Of a stretch of 63,745 nt of DNA, positions 46,401 through 53,417 are shown one piece after another. Both the position numbers and the translations under genes were made by a program. The notes below the pieces were generated by a model, which worked only from the letters and a program-made list of their open reading frames with translations, made no database searches and was not told the DNA's origin. Where the stretch lies: NCBI GenBank assembly GCA_025454405.1, contig JALOON010000028.1, positions 1 through 63,745 of the forward strand. Direction: 5' to 3'. The first letter of the stretch is position 1, and the number at the start of each line of letters is the position of its first letter. This DNA comes from Oscillatoriaceae cyanobacterium Prado104. Lineage in GTDB: Bacteria > Cyanobacteriota > Cyanobacteriia > Cyanobacteriales > Microcoleaceae.

Positions 46401-46894
46401 GATTGCATGCTGATGTTGTCGTGACAGATAAAACTGGCAGTAGAGCCTACTGGTCTGGAGCTGAGAAGCAAGGTGTATTAGACCATACAGGAGGTATCAG
46501 CTCAGGAAGCTCAGGAAGCTCAGGAAGCTCAGATAGCTCAGGAAGTTCAAATAGCTCAGGAAGTTCAGGAGGATTTGGAAAAATAGCTTCTCATAAAAGA
46601 ACAAAAAATACAGGGAATGCAGCTTTTTTTGCAAGGGATGCTAAATCAATTCAAAATGTTTACAAAAGTGATAACTGCGATGAACCGTGTCCTGAAATAG
46701 AACAGAGAATAGAAAGTGTTTTTCAAAGGATTGAGGATGCTAACATTCCTTATAACTTCCTCACGAGAAATAGTAATTCGTCAGCGTTTCAGGCTTTAGA
46801 AGAAGCTTTGGGAAGTCGTCCTATACCCCAAAGATTTGCACCTGGTTGGCGGATAAATCCTTTTACAGGAAAATATATATGGAATCTGCGTTAG
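37415..46894 (+). CDS. Giant RHS polymorphic toxin with DUF4114, Ig-like and FG-GAP domains
   Basis: This 3159-residue protein starts at the ATG after GAGGAGAT. In order it shows a serine-rich N-terminus without signal, a DUF4114 domain (about 160-335, with DGDYNDLIFTF), Ig-like/cadherin-like domains (about 370-960) and a carboxypeptidase-regulatory-like segment (ISGVIQNTNQQPLAGVLIGL). A CNECKAKG linker leads to the RHS N-terminal block (SFTLTYDSLRADPRPIVHFG) and YD repeats. An FG-GAP/VCBS block of about 385 residues interrupts the YD repeats (about 1703-2088), followed by many more YD repeats. The RHS core ends YYYRSRYYNPGIGRFIGEDA ... DPLG (2983-2986). The final 173 residues are a separate tip, described in the findings. 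RHS proteins deliver such tips into rival cells. The tip DNA is more AT-rich than the core, as expected for exchanged cassettes. Confidence 0.9.
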   Translation: MNNFPDVLLPLNEPFAIDSRSTASSFLTSGNFLNSTLNSNSIAGNSSTTVPILPTVAVGVFEAQKVESGKIFEQFLTQPQLLNAVPNVAPPAPASNSILTDGDILTGKKLETPTDSIAASPIPDLSTPERQAKNSIADSPIPNTSAPERQAKNSNLPVGVFQVGASGQVSLDYLFDGGYYQGELAIFSLTGMENLVPGTDAFIFEASRRALTNSTLGYVVLRDSTEGAKFSGSMPGEYNWGSGPYTGAKTFTMTPGDTFGVMLVPNGTVQISYNNQWLWDLFPEHRPMFSIVPANSANSKYQMPIADVTGTGNTVAIEDVPPNQADGDYNDLIFTFINASGNAPAINSLIDPGREWRTTPLGQQIIDYANSLVPNDTTAPTIAASLTNDTGTSNGDRVTSNPAIGGTVTDSSSIASFRAGFDDTPTAEFTDITSLLGSNGSFTLSRAQLETIRRNPLRDGNYTLRLIAADSAGNTSNTFSLDFTLDTAAPQTVLQTPIPGGNHSNTVRVTGTATDSGTNPSNLQYSVDGSSPNTLTPGTDGKFDSLPPNSPLATGSHTAAITATDTAGNQTSQNLNFSVASNFTVTPNGSTGWAAASTDTVLLAERNSKQVQALLPVQLGQPRGSRTLRFQLKADFDKTDTTSAIEDLFQVFLVSPSNPSQTLLDGGSPGTPLFSLAGGKAEFVPGRVRYTGDIVEIDVTGVTNSSSGNLLFKLIDSDTDTGSTVEVKNVTNTVDEEGNASPVFVAAQNKVAAGSSLDTANLTAASDLKVNFTQVQFDPATGSYKAAVRVENTGNNPVNRNVAVVFPNLPASVTLQNPSGTDSSGKPYINLRGAIPAGGLDAGAISDSVEITINNPNSQKFSLTATALAGGANQAPSLPAVQTINVKVGETFKLPLTGTDADGDPISFAVKSSAALPTGKITGNGTLEISPTPTEIGTYNFTLVATDGELETIRPVTVNVTPSTPGRTRISGVIQNTNQQPLAGVLIGLGDIRTVTAADGSFEILRLEFPSLSGVGLPDLTPPDTLRIFGEGISGEDEYPYIAEKLPLLLEHEVYPNANNVISRPIYLPPIDVANGKNINPTADTTVTTAAIPKASVFVKAGSIKDAEGNPYTENLSITEVPTELTPAALPPNLHTDLVVTIQPGDMVFTTPAPLSLPNRAGYAPGTTMDLWSINPTTGFFDNVGTGKVTADGTTIETISGGIRNSSWHFFAPPPPTPKNPGQDPRNPKDKCNECKAKGDLTSEVEMHSGAVIETHNLVPYQSMGESRSFTLTYDSLRADPRPIVHFGYNNAPADAAQKLVAKLTVDAGKFKYQIPGYSGNQYGLTGGEHFWSMPSNGGTIDAALQVDMSALPSGQYDYTINSGIRRFTGTIFAGSSTDTKDKLVSVNSINSPFGSGWGIAGWQELVENSDASVLLIDGDGSELVFDKSTQAGGGYVSPPGDFSKLEKLADGTFTRTLTDKTVYSFNAAKRLALVKEANGNETKYIYDAAGQLTQIIDAAGLITKFTYASGKVSQIEDPAGRLTSLEYDGAGNLQKIVDPDVKARTFSYDAQRHITKEVDKRGFSEQTLYDFAGRATGGIRSDGSQLQVAPVQVQGLYRKEETTNPLNAPVAKPLGAVEASYADGSGGVVTQVLDQTGQVVSAKDGGGNKPSFERNQNLLVTKRTDGRGNNTSYEYDAKGNVKSISDSLSGTGQTSPTNNNNANTDLLLNGNNYAVGDYPVSVAVGDVNGDRIPDIVTANLVSRNISLLRGKEDKTYEPKIDISLGSTNGQPRAVALADTDRDGDLDILVAGALPTTFSGGISSSNILILSNNGGNFTANTNNPMVGASPFALATGDMNGDGRSDIVTLNSDNNRRISVLLADSSSSSGFTTTHYQLNSSAEKLVLADVNRDGRLDIVAASSSNIFVMLGSGNGSLGSPITSAMTTNFGLRSLAVADLNADGNPEAIVAQSQGWSEQSLTVLSGSGNGSFNSPTNYPFNSNSFTSLAFDFISVAAGDLELDNDVDLVISGSGYYGSDDRAVVWLNNGSGSFTEVDTVNLGTPSSRIFNSPDAPVLSDLDGDGDLDLVVANQNRDNVAPRFNNSELTGRGGAGKRSYTYDPVFNQLTSETDELGRQTLYEVDPITGNRRKMTQVVGAVGGTDDVVTSYTYTNKNLIDTETDPNGRVTDYDYDPVTNQLVKITFAKGTPDEATQQFEYDSAGNQKAVIDENGNRTEYEYDAMNQLKKTTFAKGTPDEATQQFEYDGAGNQTAAIDENSNRTEYQYDVMNHLIKETAPDPDGSGPLSSPVTTYGYDKNGNQVWMLDPLGRKTEYRYDSRNRLFETVNPDGTVEKMRYDADNNQTANVDAKGNRTNKVYDARGRLIREVDAADKVTRFEYDAANQMVAQVDANSSRTQYKYDDLGRRTDVTEGATTSIASTSKTEYDKVGNVTAEIDGNSNKTQYVYDARNRQTRVIDALTPSGTTITEYDDVGNVTSIKDPVNNTTQFVYDARNRLKTETNQFNKTRSFEYDKANNRTKITDRNNRVRSFTYDALNRETAENWLNSTGNPIRTITSTYDAASQLTSVTDPSATYKFSYDAKGRQIGVDNTGTPGVPNVLLNYTYDSEDNLLSVSDTINGEAKGTTAYTYDNLNRVSRITQSGNGVASKRVDFGYDNIGQIKSVNRYSDLSGSQLVRGTTYTYDAKNRLDVLSHGSGVSHDLDYDNGNRITKITNTDGVTNYTYDKNNQLTVADHSNTNKPDENFGYDANGNRNSSGYQTGTNNRLQSDGKYNYTYDDEGNLILRTEIATNKVTEYQWDYRNRLAGVVDKDAAGNAVQNVGFKYDSQNRRISKKVGNAETRFVYDRDNVLFDFTASGSNQPVLDKRYFYGNGVDQVLAQESSGGTVLWALTDQLGTVKDWVNNSGSVANHVVYDAFGRIVSQSNPALGSRYGFTGRELDAETGLYYYRSRYYNPGIGRFIGEDAIGFDGGDANLYRYVGNNPISWFDPLGNCKIDIYYRGLHADVVVTDKTGSRAYWSGAEKQGVLDHTGGISSGSSGSSGSSDSSGSSNSSGSSGGFGKIASHKRTKNTGNAAFFARDAKSIQNVYKSDNCDEPCPEIEQRIESVFQRIEDANIPYNFLTRNSNSSAFQALEEALGSRPIPQRFAPGWRINPFTGKYIWNLR

Positions 46895-47220
46895 CTATCC
46901 CCTTCATGACGGGAGGGGTTTCAATCGCTTCTCGTTATACTTGCGTTCGTTTGACGAGGACTTAAGAATAATATCAATTCCGGTTGCATCGGTATGATAT
47001 GTTAGGAGCTGCTCCTCTTGCTGCATCAAACTATATAATTCCGAATCAACCGGAAACGATATAACAGGGGTATTAACCCGGATTTGGTATTACCTGATTT
47101 CCAACTCTTTAACCAAGCTATTTTCTTAATTTGTAAAAAAATCAACCTGCTGAAGTTAATATTGTCATTTACTATTGTTTCAAAACTTAGCACAACTTAA
47201 CCTGTACATTGGGTTCTTTT
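46895..47220. other. AT-rich spacer downstream of the RHS gene
   Basis: About 325 bp with no complete gene. A short frame with LGAAPLAASNYIIPNQPETI near 47010-47070 could be a scrap of an older toxin tip, but it is too short to assign. Confidence 0.4.
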
Positions 47221-47997
47221 ATGTTTAATTTTGTTGTAGCTACTATATTAGGATTTCTCTGTGGAGCAATCATCGGAAGTCAATTATGGCTGTCCATAAG
47301 TCTACTAGATATGGTAAACAAAGGTTTTTACCTAGATGATTGGATTTTCCATGACACTCTTTGGGCTTGGTTTTTTGGTGTATTAGTAGGAGGCTTAACG
47401 GGTATGGGATTGAGTATATTTCTCATTAAACGTAACCTACATATCTCTCGCATTTTTATTGTGTTTATTGTGGGATCTTTATTAAGTATCTATTTAGCCA
47501 GCCACTTGGAGCGAAAACTTCGTCCTCCTCTAGTACGGGCTGCTCAATTTAATCAGCTATCAAAAATTCAATTAGCCATTCGTAATAGTGACAATTTAAA
47601 TGTCAAAGATATTAACGATGCAACTGCACTAATGGAGGCAAGCAGAAAAAATTCCATCACTATTGTTAAGGCTCTTATAGAAGGTGGAGCTGATGTTAAT
47701 GCTAAAATGTCTAACGGTAGGACTGCTTTAATGGAAGCAGCAAGTCAAGGTCATACTGATATTGTTAAAATTCTTATCGATGCTGGAGCAGATATTAATG
47801 CTGTAACTGATGAAGGTTCTACTGCTTTGATAGAAGCTAGTATCTTTCGTAATGATGAGAGTGTTAAAACTCTTGTTGAAGCCGGAGCGAATGTCAATGC
47901 GATGACTGATAGTGGTACGACAGCCTTGATGCTAGCAACTATATATAATCGTGTCGATAGTGTGCGTATTCTTCGCGAAGCTGGTGCTATAAAATAG
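47221..47997 (+). CDS. Membrane protein with ankyrin repeats, candidate immunity protein
   Basis: I start at the ATG at 47221 (258 residues); a TTG four codons upstream is possible. Three hydrophobic segments come first: ATILGFLCGAIIGSQLWLSI, WAWFFGVLVGGLTGMGLSIF and IFIVFIVGSLLSIYLASHL. Four ankyrin repeats follow (about 130-258), with the cores TALMEASRKNSITIVKALIE, GRTALMEAASQGHTDIVKIL, STALIEAS and TTALMLAT. Ankyrin proteins directly behind RHS toxins are known as immunity proteins, and this is the first gene after the toxin tip. The assignment as immunity rests on position. The low GC content fits a mobile cassette. Confidence 0.75.
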   Translation: MFNFVVATILGFLCGAIIGSQLWLSISLLDMVNKGFYLDDWIFHDTLWAWFFGVLVGGLTGMGLSIFLIKRNLHISRIFIVFIVGSLLSIYLASHLERKLRPPLVRAAQFNQLSKIQLAIRNSDNLNVKDINDATALMEASRKNSITIVKALIEGGADVNAKMSNGRTALMEAASQGHTDIVKILIDAGADINAVTDEGSTALIEASIFRNDESVKTLVEAGANVNAMTDSGTTALMLATIYNRVDSVRILREAGAIK

Positions 47998-48070
47998 CAT
48001 AATTACACAAATGATTTAAGCTAGCGACAGCAATAGGGTAGATGATTAATCATTGAGGAGGTTAACAATA

Positions 48071-48922
48071 ATGTTTTTTAGAACCGGGAATCAGTTAATT
48101 AATGTTTTTCAACAAAACTTGTTTAAAAATCCCGATAGCGAGATAGAAAATGCTCTCACTTTAATTTATCAAGTTTCAGATTTTTTCGCATATAAGTTCG
48201 ATCCATTATCTTTGATAAAAGCTGTTAATTATCTTTACGAGATAGGTTACCATAAATCACTCAGTGCTTTACATTTGTACTGCGATATGATTCCCCAAAT
48301 AGAAGAAAGACAAATACAAATTATTCCCGTTACGGACGTACAGTTACCTTTGGAATCACATAAGATTTTTGCAGTGGCACGACTTTTATTTGTACGCAAA
48401 GATCGAGAAATTATTCTGCCGGAAATTAGGCTTGGGAACCCTGATATAATGGTTCAACCTGCTGTAATGCTTCAAGCAACATCTTTGTTTCCTTGGTTTC
48501 CTCTCCACATTCATCAAGGGGTTCCTTTTTGTTTGATAAATGGTTACTCGCTTTACGGTTATCCTCAGCCCCCTGAGACGTATCTCGATTGGTGTTCTCA
48601 AGAATGCGAGCTTATAGAAAAGCCACTGCGACCGAACGAGCGTCCTTTAGACTCTGTTGATGAATTTGTTAAATTAGAAGCTTGGTTATCCTTATTAGGA
48701 AGAAAATCTTTACATCCTCCTGCACTTGAATTTGAGAATGCAATGCTGCGACTGCAAACCTTGCGTCTAATATCAAATGTCTATCCGATGAGCGAACAAG
48801 ATGAATATGATTTTTTATGGGGACTACAAAACTTTAGTGAATGGGCGCAATACAAACACGCAGTCAATCGGCTACAGGTTCGTTGGAATCCAGTTACCAA
48901 TGAATTCGATCGCGGTATTTGA
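48071..48922 (+). CDS. Hypothetical protein of the toxin locus, candidate immunity protein
   Basis: GAGGAGG nine bases upstream fixes the ATG at 48071 (283 residues). It is soluble and mixed alpha/beta, with segments such as LTLIYQVSDFFAYKFDPLSL, LFPWFPLHIHQGVPFCLING and a helical C-terminus (EYDFLWGLQNFSEWAQYKH). No family is recognised. It is AT-rich and lies between two candidate immunity genes. Its last codons overlap an orphan scrap of RHS-repeat DNA in another frame, which suggests that the cassette was joined by recombination within RHS sequence. Confidence 0.65.
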   Translation: MFFRTGNQLINVFQQNLFKNPDSEIENALTLIYQVSDFFAYKFDPLSLIKAVNYLYEIGYHKSLSALHLYCDMIPQIEERQIQIIPVTDVQLPLESHKIFAVARLLFVRKDREIILPEIRLGNPDIMVQPAVMLQATSLFPWFPLHIHQGVPFCLINGYSLYGYPQPPETYLDWCSQECELIEKPLRPNERPLDSVDEFVKLEAWLSLLGRKSLHPPALEFENAMLRLQTLRLISNVYPMSEQDEYDFLWGLQNFSEWAQYKHAVNRLQVRWNPVTNEFDRGI

Positions 48923-48980
48923 GTACGACGCTGCGGGAAATCAAACAGCGGTAATCGATGAAAATGGCAACCGCACAGTC
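48914..48980 (+). pseudogene. Orphan RHS-repeat scrap
   Basis: About 65 bp translate as FEYDAAGNQTAVIDENGNRT, nearly identical to YD-repeat units of the RHS gene at 43993-44060 and 44127-44190 (FEYDGAGNQTAAIDENSNRT). It is disconnected from any RHS frame and continues into unrelated sequence. Confidence 0.85.
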
Positions 48981-49035
48981 CATTTATCGTCTTTTTTTGC
49001 TTGGTTTTTGATAAGAAACACAAACCCTCATAGCT

Positions 49036-49692
49036 ATGATTAATCAATGGCGACAATTGCTAGCAACCCTAGAAGTCACAGAGGATGACTCTGGTTTGGA
49101 AATTTTAAGCGAAGATGAACTAACTGCTTTTGAAATCCAAAATAATATTACTTTACCCACTGACTATAAAGAGTTTTGTCAAATTTTGGGTACTGGTTGC
49201 CTTTGGGACTTGGTGCTTATTTTCTGTCCTAGCAATTATCTGCTGGAAACTCAGAAGGATATGATAGGAGCAATGATAGACCAAATAAGAAGATATCCCT
49301 CGCAAGATTTCAACCGCGATATAGAATATATAAACCTGCTAAATTCTGCTTTCATGTTTGGAGAAGTGGGAGAAAGTAGGTTGATATTTTGGGATTTAAG
49401 AACTTACAGCGAGTCGGATAAAAGTTATGACATTTACTGGGCAGATTGGGAAACACCGGAGTGTGGGGAGCGGATTTTTATAGGTAGAAACTTTTTTGAG
49501 TTTGTCCGAGATTTTTGTTACGGTACAAAGTCTTTTGATTTGATACCTGAATTGATGGAAGGTCTTTCTCCTGAAGACATTGAATATACTTTTAGTCGCT
49601 TCAATTCGAGCATTCGTATGTTAGATTGGGACGCAATCTGCTCGAGGGAAGAACGATCTCCCGATGACTGGCAGGGTAACAACCCTGCTTAA
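49036..49692 (+). CDS. SMI1/KNR4 (SUKH) family immunity protein
   Basis: This 218-residue protein has the SUKH hallmark near its N-terminus: LSEDELTAFEIQNNITLPTD followed by YKEFCQILGTGCL. Downstream are FMFGEVGESRLIFWDLRTY, YDIYWADWE and the late FIGRNFFEFVRDFCYG, the usual order of strands and last helix. SUKH proteins neutralise a broad set of nuclease and other toxin tips and are very common behind RHS genes. Which tip it matches here is unknown; it follows the orphan RHS scrap, so its own toxin tip may have been lost. Confidence 0.85.
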   Translation: MINQWRQLLATLEVTEDDSGLEILSEDELTAFEIQNNITLPTDYKEFCQILGTGCLWDLVLIFCPSNYLLETQKDMIGAMIDQIRRYPSQDFNRDIEYINLLNSAFMFGEVGESRLIFWDLRTYSESDKSYDIYWADWETPECGERIFIGRNFFEFVRDFCYGTKSFDLIPELMEGLSPEDIEYTFSRFNSSIRMLDWDAICSREERSPDDWQGNNPA

Positions 49693-49715
49693 AATTTAGA
49701 TGGAGTAAAGATTGA

Positions 49716-49979
49716 CAGTTACAGTACAGTATAGCTATTTTTTTAATTGGAAGATTAGATCCATTTGCTGCACCTAAGCCATTACTGGCTGATAAAGTGG
49801 TAGATGTGGGAAGTAATCCTAACACCTTTTTCTTGCCTGTTCCTGGTAATTTAGGAGCTAAAATTTCATCAGATGCTGCTTTCGACTTCAGAACTCCTCG
49901 CGGTACAGATCACACTGGGCTCTTGAATGAAAAATCAATTATTGAATCACTGAGGGGCAGATATGGATTTAGATTCTGA
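49716..49979 (+). pseudogene. Orphan toxin-tip fragment
   Basis: A frame without a normal start runs from just after a TGA at 49713 to a stop at 49979. It reads LIGRLDPFAAPKPLLADKVV, then DVGSNPNTFFLPVPGNLGAK and AFDFRTPRGTDHTGLLNEKS, ending LRGRYGFRF. Its composition is that of the end of a secreted effector rather than a free-standing gene, and it overlaps the start of the following membrane-protein gene. This is the layout of orphan C-terminal modules in RHS loci, where a displaced tip keeps its immunity gene. The toxin class is not recognised. Confidence 0.6.
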
Positions 49980-50508
49980 AAAACCAAATACTCAACAGTC
50001 CAACAAGTGTTTCATAATTTTACTTATAGTCTTAATTATGGTTTTTGCCACAATCGGGATTATCTGTGGAATAAAAATAGGAACCGCTCTTGTAGATTTA
50101 ATTAAAGGCTCTACAATATGGGCTGTATTGATAATAGGTTCTTTGAGTGGTGTAATTGCTTTATTTACAGCTCTAGCTGTATTTTGGATGTCAATGCTAA
50201 GTTCGGCAATAATAACTCGTTCTGACTATTTATCTGGAATAGGAATTTATTTTATTGCCGGTTGTCTGACGGGAATTGTGGCTGCGCTGGGATGGCAAAG
50301 TTGGATGGATATCATAGCTGCTGTTGGCTTGATTGCTGTCTATGGAGTGGGAGTTATCATCTCGGACATTATGTATAGAAAGGCATTACCACCTGTCTCT
50401 TTAATAGTTGTGGCCGATCAATTAATAGGCTTGTACGTAACGTTTGTGATAGCTGCGATCGTTCTTGTAGTTACAACTATATTTAAGGCTCTCGTTAATT
50501 TTTATTAG
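49963..50508 (+). CDS. Multi-pass membrane protein, candidate immunity protein
   Basis: GAGGGG just before the ATG supports this start (181 residues). Five hydrophobic helices are visible, including CFIILLIVLIMVFATIGIIC, WAVLIIGSLSGVIALFTALA, GIGIYFIAGCLTGIVAALGW, IIAAVGLIAVYGVGVIISDI and LYVTFVIAAIVLVVTTIFKA. Its start overlaps the 3' end of the orphan toxin-tip frame, the usual place of a cognate immunity gene. A membrane immunity protein would suit a tip that acts on or across the membrane. No family is recognised. Confidence 0.7.
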   Translation: MDLDSEKPNTQQSNKCFIILLIVLIMVFATIGIICGIKIGTALVDLIKGSTIWAVLIIGSLSGVIALFTALAVFWMSMLSSAIITRSDYLSGIGIYFIAGCLTGIVAALGWQSWMDIIAAVGLIAVYGVGVIISDIMYRKALPPVSLIVVADQLIGLYVTFVIAAIVLVVTTIFKALVNFY

Positions 50509-50604
50509 TTTCAATTGAGGCGAGTAAGCTGTTTAAAAGCTGAAAGGCTGACCACAAAAAATTAGCCAAGTGTCATACTACAATCATCAACCAGAAAAAT
50601 TTTA

Positions 50605-51846
50605 ATGAGTTTTAGTAATTATAGAGCTACTGAGCAACCAAGTGAGAACGATCGAATCATTGCTGAAATTTTTCAGCTTGCCAACAATTTAGAAATTGAT
50701 ACAGATCGAGCTATTGTCTTAGCAGCTATTGCTAAGAAATATGCCGAAAACCGACAATACGATCGAGCTCTTCAATTTGTTAATACTATTAGCGATCCTG
50801 CTTACAAAGCCCGAACGCTGGCTAAAGTCGTTCTCGATTGCGCTGAATCGATATCAGTCGATGAGGTCACTAATACCATATCTCAAGCTCTTCAAATCGC
50901 TGGGGAAATAGAAAGTGAAGAAGTAAAATGGGGGAGTATAGGATTTATAGCTGACTGCTGTTTGGAAGCTGGAAGATACGAACAAGCCATGCAAATTGCT
51001 CGGACGATACAAGATGATGACTGGCAAATGGGTATCTTAACTAAGATTGCTGTTACCCATGCTAAGGCCGGGCAAGAAACTCCAGCCGCTGAAGCTTTTA
51101 CTCGAGCCTTTGAACAGGTTAATGCACTAGAAGATAAATATTCGCGCTCCTATTGGTGGATTCGGATAGCTGCTAGTTGTACGAAAGCAGGGCAAGGGAA
51201 TAAAATGCCCGAAATATTGGCTCGATCGGAACAACTTCTCAATGCTCTAGAATCTCTAGAATTAGAATCGCTAGAATCCTACCGCGAAAAAAATGAAAAT
51301 TTGGGAAATTTTGCCATCTTATATGCCCAAAAAGGACTATACGATCTAGCTTTTCGGTTCGCTAATGCGATCGAAGAAGATGAGTATTCAAAAGTTCTCA
51401 CTTTGCTGAGCATTGCCATTTGTTATGTGGATGCAAGTCTATACAGCGAAGCGATCGAAATTGTTAAACCCTTCCGAGGGAATTATGCTACTGCTGTGTT
51501 GTTCAGGAGAATTGCATCTGAGTATGCCGAACGAGGGCAGTACGATAAGGCTGTTGAAACCATAAACTATATAGACCGCTCTGTAGAAGAAGATGATTAT
51601 CAAGCTGCCTTGGCAGTTATTACCGCTATTCGTGCGACAGCAGAAGCAGGAGATCTAGTCCGCGATATGTTGTCTCAAAGCCTTCAGATTTCTAAGGGTT
51701 GTGAAGGCGGTGGCTTAGTTGATATTGTTGCTCAGTATGCCAAAGTAGGACTGTACGACGAAGCTCTTGAGATTGTGAGACCCCTGAAAAATCAAAACCA
51801 GAAAGCCTATGCCTTGGAGAGTATAATACGGCAGATTCAAATTTAG
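50605..51846 (+). CDS. Helical-repeat (TPR-like) protein of the toxin locus
   Basis: This 413-residue soluble protein is built from about nine helical hairpins. Recurring units are KYAENRQYDRALQFVNTISD, DCCLEAGRYEQAMQIARTIQ, LYAQKGLYDLAFRFANAIEE and EYAERGQYDKAVETINYIDR, which is a TPR-like solenoid with a G-x-YD-A pattern. Similar repeat proteins occur in cyanobacterial accessory regions and bind other proteins. It is the last gene of the AT-rich toxin-immunity stretch. An immunity or chaperone role is inferred from position only. Confidence 0.75.
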   Translation: MSFSNYRATEQPSENDRIIAEIFQLANNLEIDTDRAIVLAAIAKKYAENRQYDRALQFVNTISDPAYKARTLAKVVLDCAESISVDEVTNTISQALQIAGEIESEEVKWGSIGFIADCCLEAGRYEQAMQIARTIQDDDWQMGILTKIAVTHAKAGQETPAAEAFTRAFEQVNALEDKYSRSYWWIRIAASCTKAGQGNKMPEILARSEQLLNALESLELESLESYREKNENLGNFAILYAQKGLYDLAFRFANAIEEDEYSKVLTLLSIAICYVDASLYSEAIEIVKPFRGNYATAVLFRRIASEYAERGQYDKAVETINYIDRSVEEDDYQAALAVITAIRATAEAGDLVRDMLSQSLQISKGCEGGGLVDIVAQYAKVGLYDEALEIVRPLKNQNQKAYALESIIRQIQI

Positions 51847-51861
51847 GTTTCGCAAAAGAAA

Positions 51862-51951
51862 GCGATCGCCCTTACAAAAATATTATCACGGGCGATCGTC
51901 TTTACAGAGATATTATCAAGTGCGATCGTCCGATTCGAGAGGTTATCCAGG
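51862..51951. repeat. Three 30 bp repeats with GCGATCG heads
   Basis: Three imperfect 30 bp units each begin GCGATCG and continue CCTTACAAAAATATTATC or variants. The first two heads form an inverted pair (GCGATCGCCC at 51862, GGGCGATCGT at 51890) that could act as a weak terminator for the TPR-like gene. Confidence 0.65.
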
Positions 51952-52431
51952 GGACTCGAATTTATGTGGAAGTTTGCTGACAGTTACAATATCAGGTTCT
52001 ATCGCATACAATCTGAGAAGTTCGATCGAAGATGATATCCATAAATATCACTCCGGTCATGTAAAAACTTACTGTTTAATTACGAGCGCGGGTAAAATCA
52101 ATGGTAAAGTATCGGGAAAGTTTGAGGGTTCATTTACGCATACTTTCTTTCGATCGCATTGCTGAGAAGCTGGTACTATCAACTTCTCCCAACATCCGCT
52201 AACATTTATTTAATCCGAAAAAATGACTGATAACTCCCGCACAAAAACATCAAAGTTGTTTGCCTCAGGTTCGATCGACCTGCAACCGCTTAAAATTTCC
52301 GAAGGATCTTGTGTTCGATCGAACGATCGCAGTTAAGCTTGTAGAACAACAGCCAAACAAACAATCTCTGCTACCTTGCGATTGCTTCGTTTCATTCATT
52401 TTTAACTATTATAAGTTCGATCGAACGCGAC
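51952..52431. other. Spacer before the glycosyltransferase gene, no gene seen
   Basis: About 480 bp with no frame I can support. A frame of about 80 codons from 51920 has a GTG start, no ribosome site and no recognisable content. Several TTCGATCGA sites are present near the 3' end. Confidence 0.45.
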
Positions 52432-53199
52432 ATGAACTCATTGATCTCCATCATCACCACCACCTACAACCGAGAACAATACCTCAGCGCCGCCATAGAA
52501 AGCGCCCTCGCCCAAACCTACCCGAACTTTGAACTGATAATTTGGGACGACGGTTCCACCGACTCCAGCGTCACTATTGCCCGCAAATACGCCCAACAAG
52601 ACACCCGAATTCAAGTAATCGCGGCCCCCCACCAAGGCAGGGGAATAGCCCTCAAAAACGCTCACGCAGCCTGCAATGGAACCTACATCGGCTGGCTGGA
52701 TAGCGATGACTTGCTCGCACCCACCGCCCTCGAAGAAACCGCAGCCGTATTGGATGCAAGGTCAGAAATTGGAGCAGTCTACACCGACTATCTAATAATT
52801 AATGAAAAAAGTCAAATCAAAGGACTCGGACACCGCAGCCAAATACCCTACTCTCCAGACAGGCTGTTAGTAGATTTCATGACTTTCCACTTCCGCCTGT
52901 TTCGCCACGAATTGTACCGCATAATAGGCGGCATCAACTCGGAATACAACCGCGCCGAAGATTACGATTTCTGCCTGCGACTCTCAGAAATCACTCAATT
53001 CTATCACCTCAACAAACCTCTTTACTACTACCGCCAGCATTCCCCACATGCAGTCGAACAGCAACTCGACCAAATTGTTGAATCTCAGTCAGCAATTTCA
53101 CAAGCGCTGCACAGGCGCGGGTTGAGCGAGAGATTTGAGTTAGAAGTAGATATTGTCAGTCGGTTTTTTCTGTACAAACGCAAACAGAAAAATAGTTAA
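52432..53199 (+). CDS. Family 2 glycosyltransferase
   Basis: This 255-residue protein is a compact GT-A fold enzyme: ISIITTTYNREQYLSAAIES near the start, FELIIWDDGSTDSS with the nucleotide-sugar aspartates, then GWLDSDDLLAPTALEE with the metal-binding DSDD motif at about residue 87. The acceptor side has YNRAEDYDFCLRLSE, the usual ED motif. It transfers a sugar from a nucleotide sugar to an unknown acceptor, probably glycan or lipid. The N-terminal 230 residues are closely similar to the N-terminal half of the next gene's product, so the two are duplicates. Confidence 0.93.
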   Translation: MNSLISIITTTYNREQYLSAAIESALAQTYPNFELIIWDDGSTDSSVTIARKYAQQDTRIQVIAAPHQGRGIALKNAHAACNGTYIGWLDSDDLLAPTALEETAAVLDARSEIGAVYTDYLIINEKSQIKGLGHRSQIPYSPDRLLVDFMTFHFRLFRHELYRIIGGINSEYNRAEDYDFCLRLSEITQFYHLNKPLYYYRQHSPHAVEQQLDQIVESQSAISQALHRRGLSERFELEVDIVSRFFLYKRKQKNS

Positions 53200-53417
53200 T
53201 AGTTGAGAGTTTAATTTTATCTAATTGGTAGTTACTCGCTCTCCGGCTGTCTGCTGTCCGCTGAAAAAGATGTATATTTAAACATCGCCATAAAAAACTT
53301 TGGGGTACCGGAGGCGGGGCTAATATAACAACCCAATTTTTTGGTAAAATATTAACTTTGCTGAGACAAGCTGAAAAATCCCTGCCTGCAACCAGATTTA
53401 ACCCGCATCCCGACAAT

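Noticed and set aside
51920..52165. 81-codon gene
   Set aside because: It begins with GTG inside the third 30 bp repeat unit and has no ribosome site or recognisable motif.
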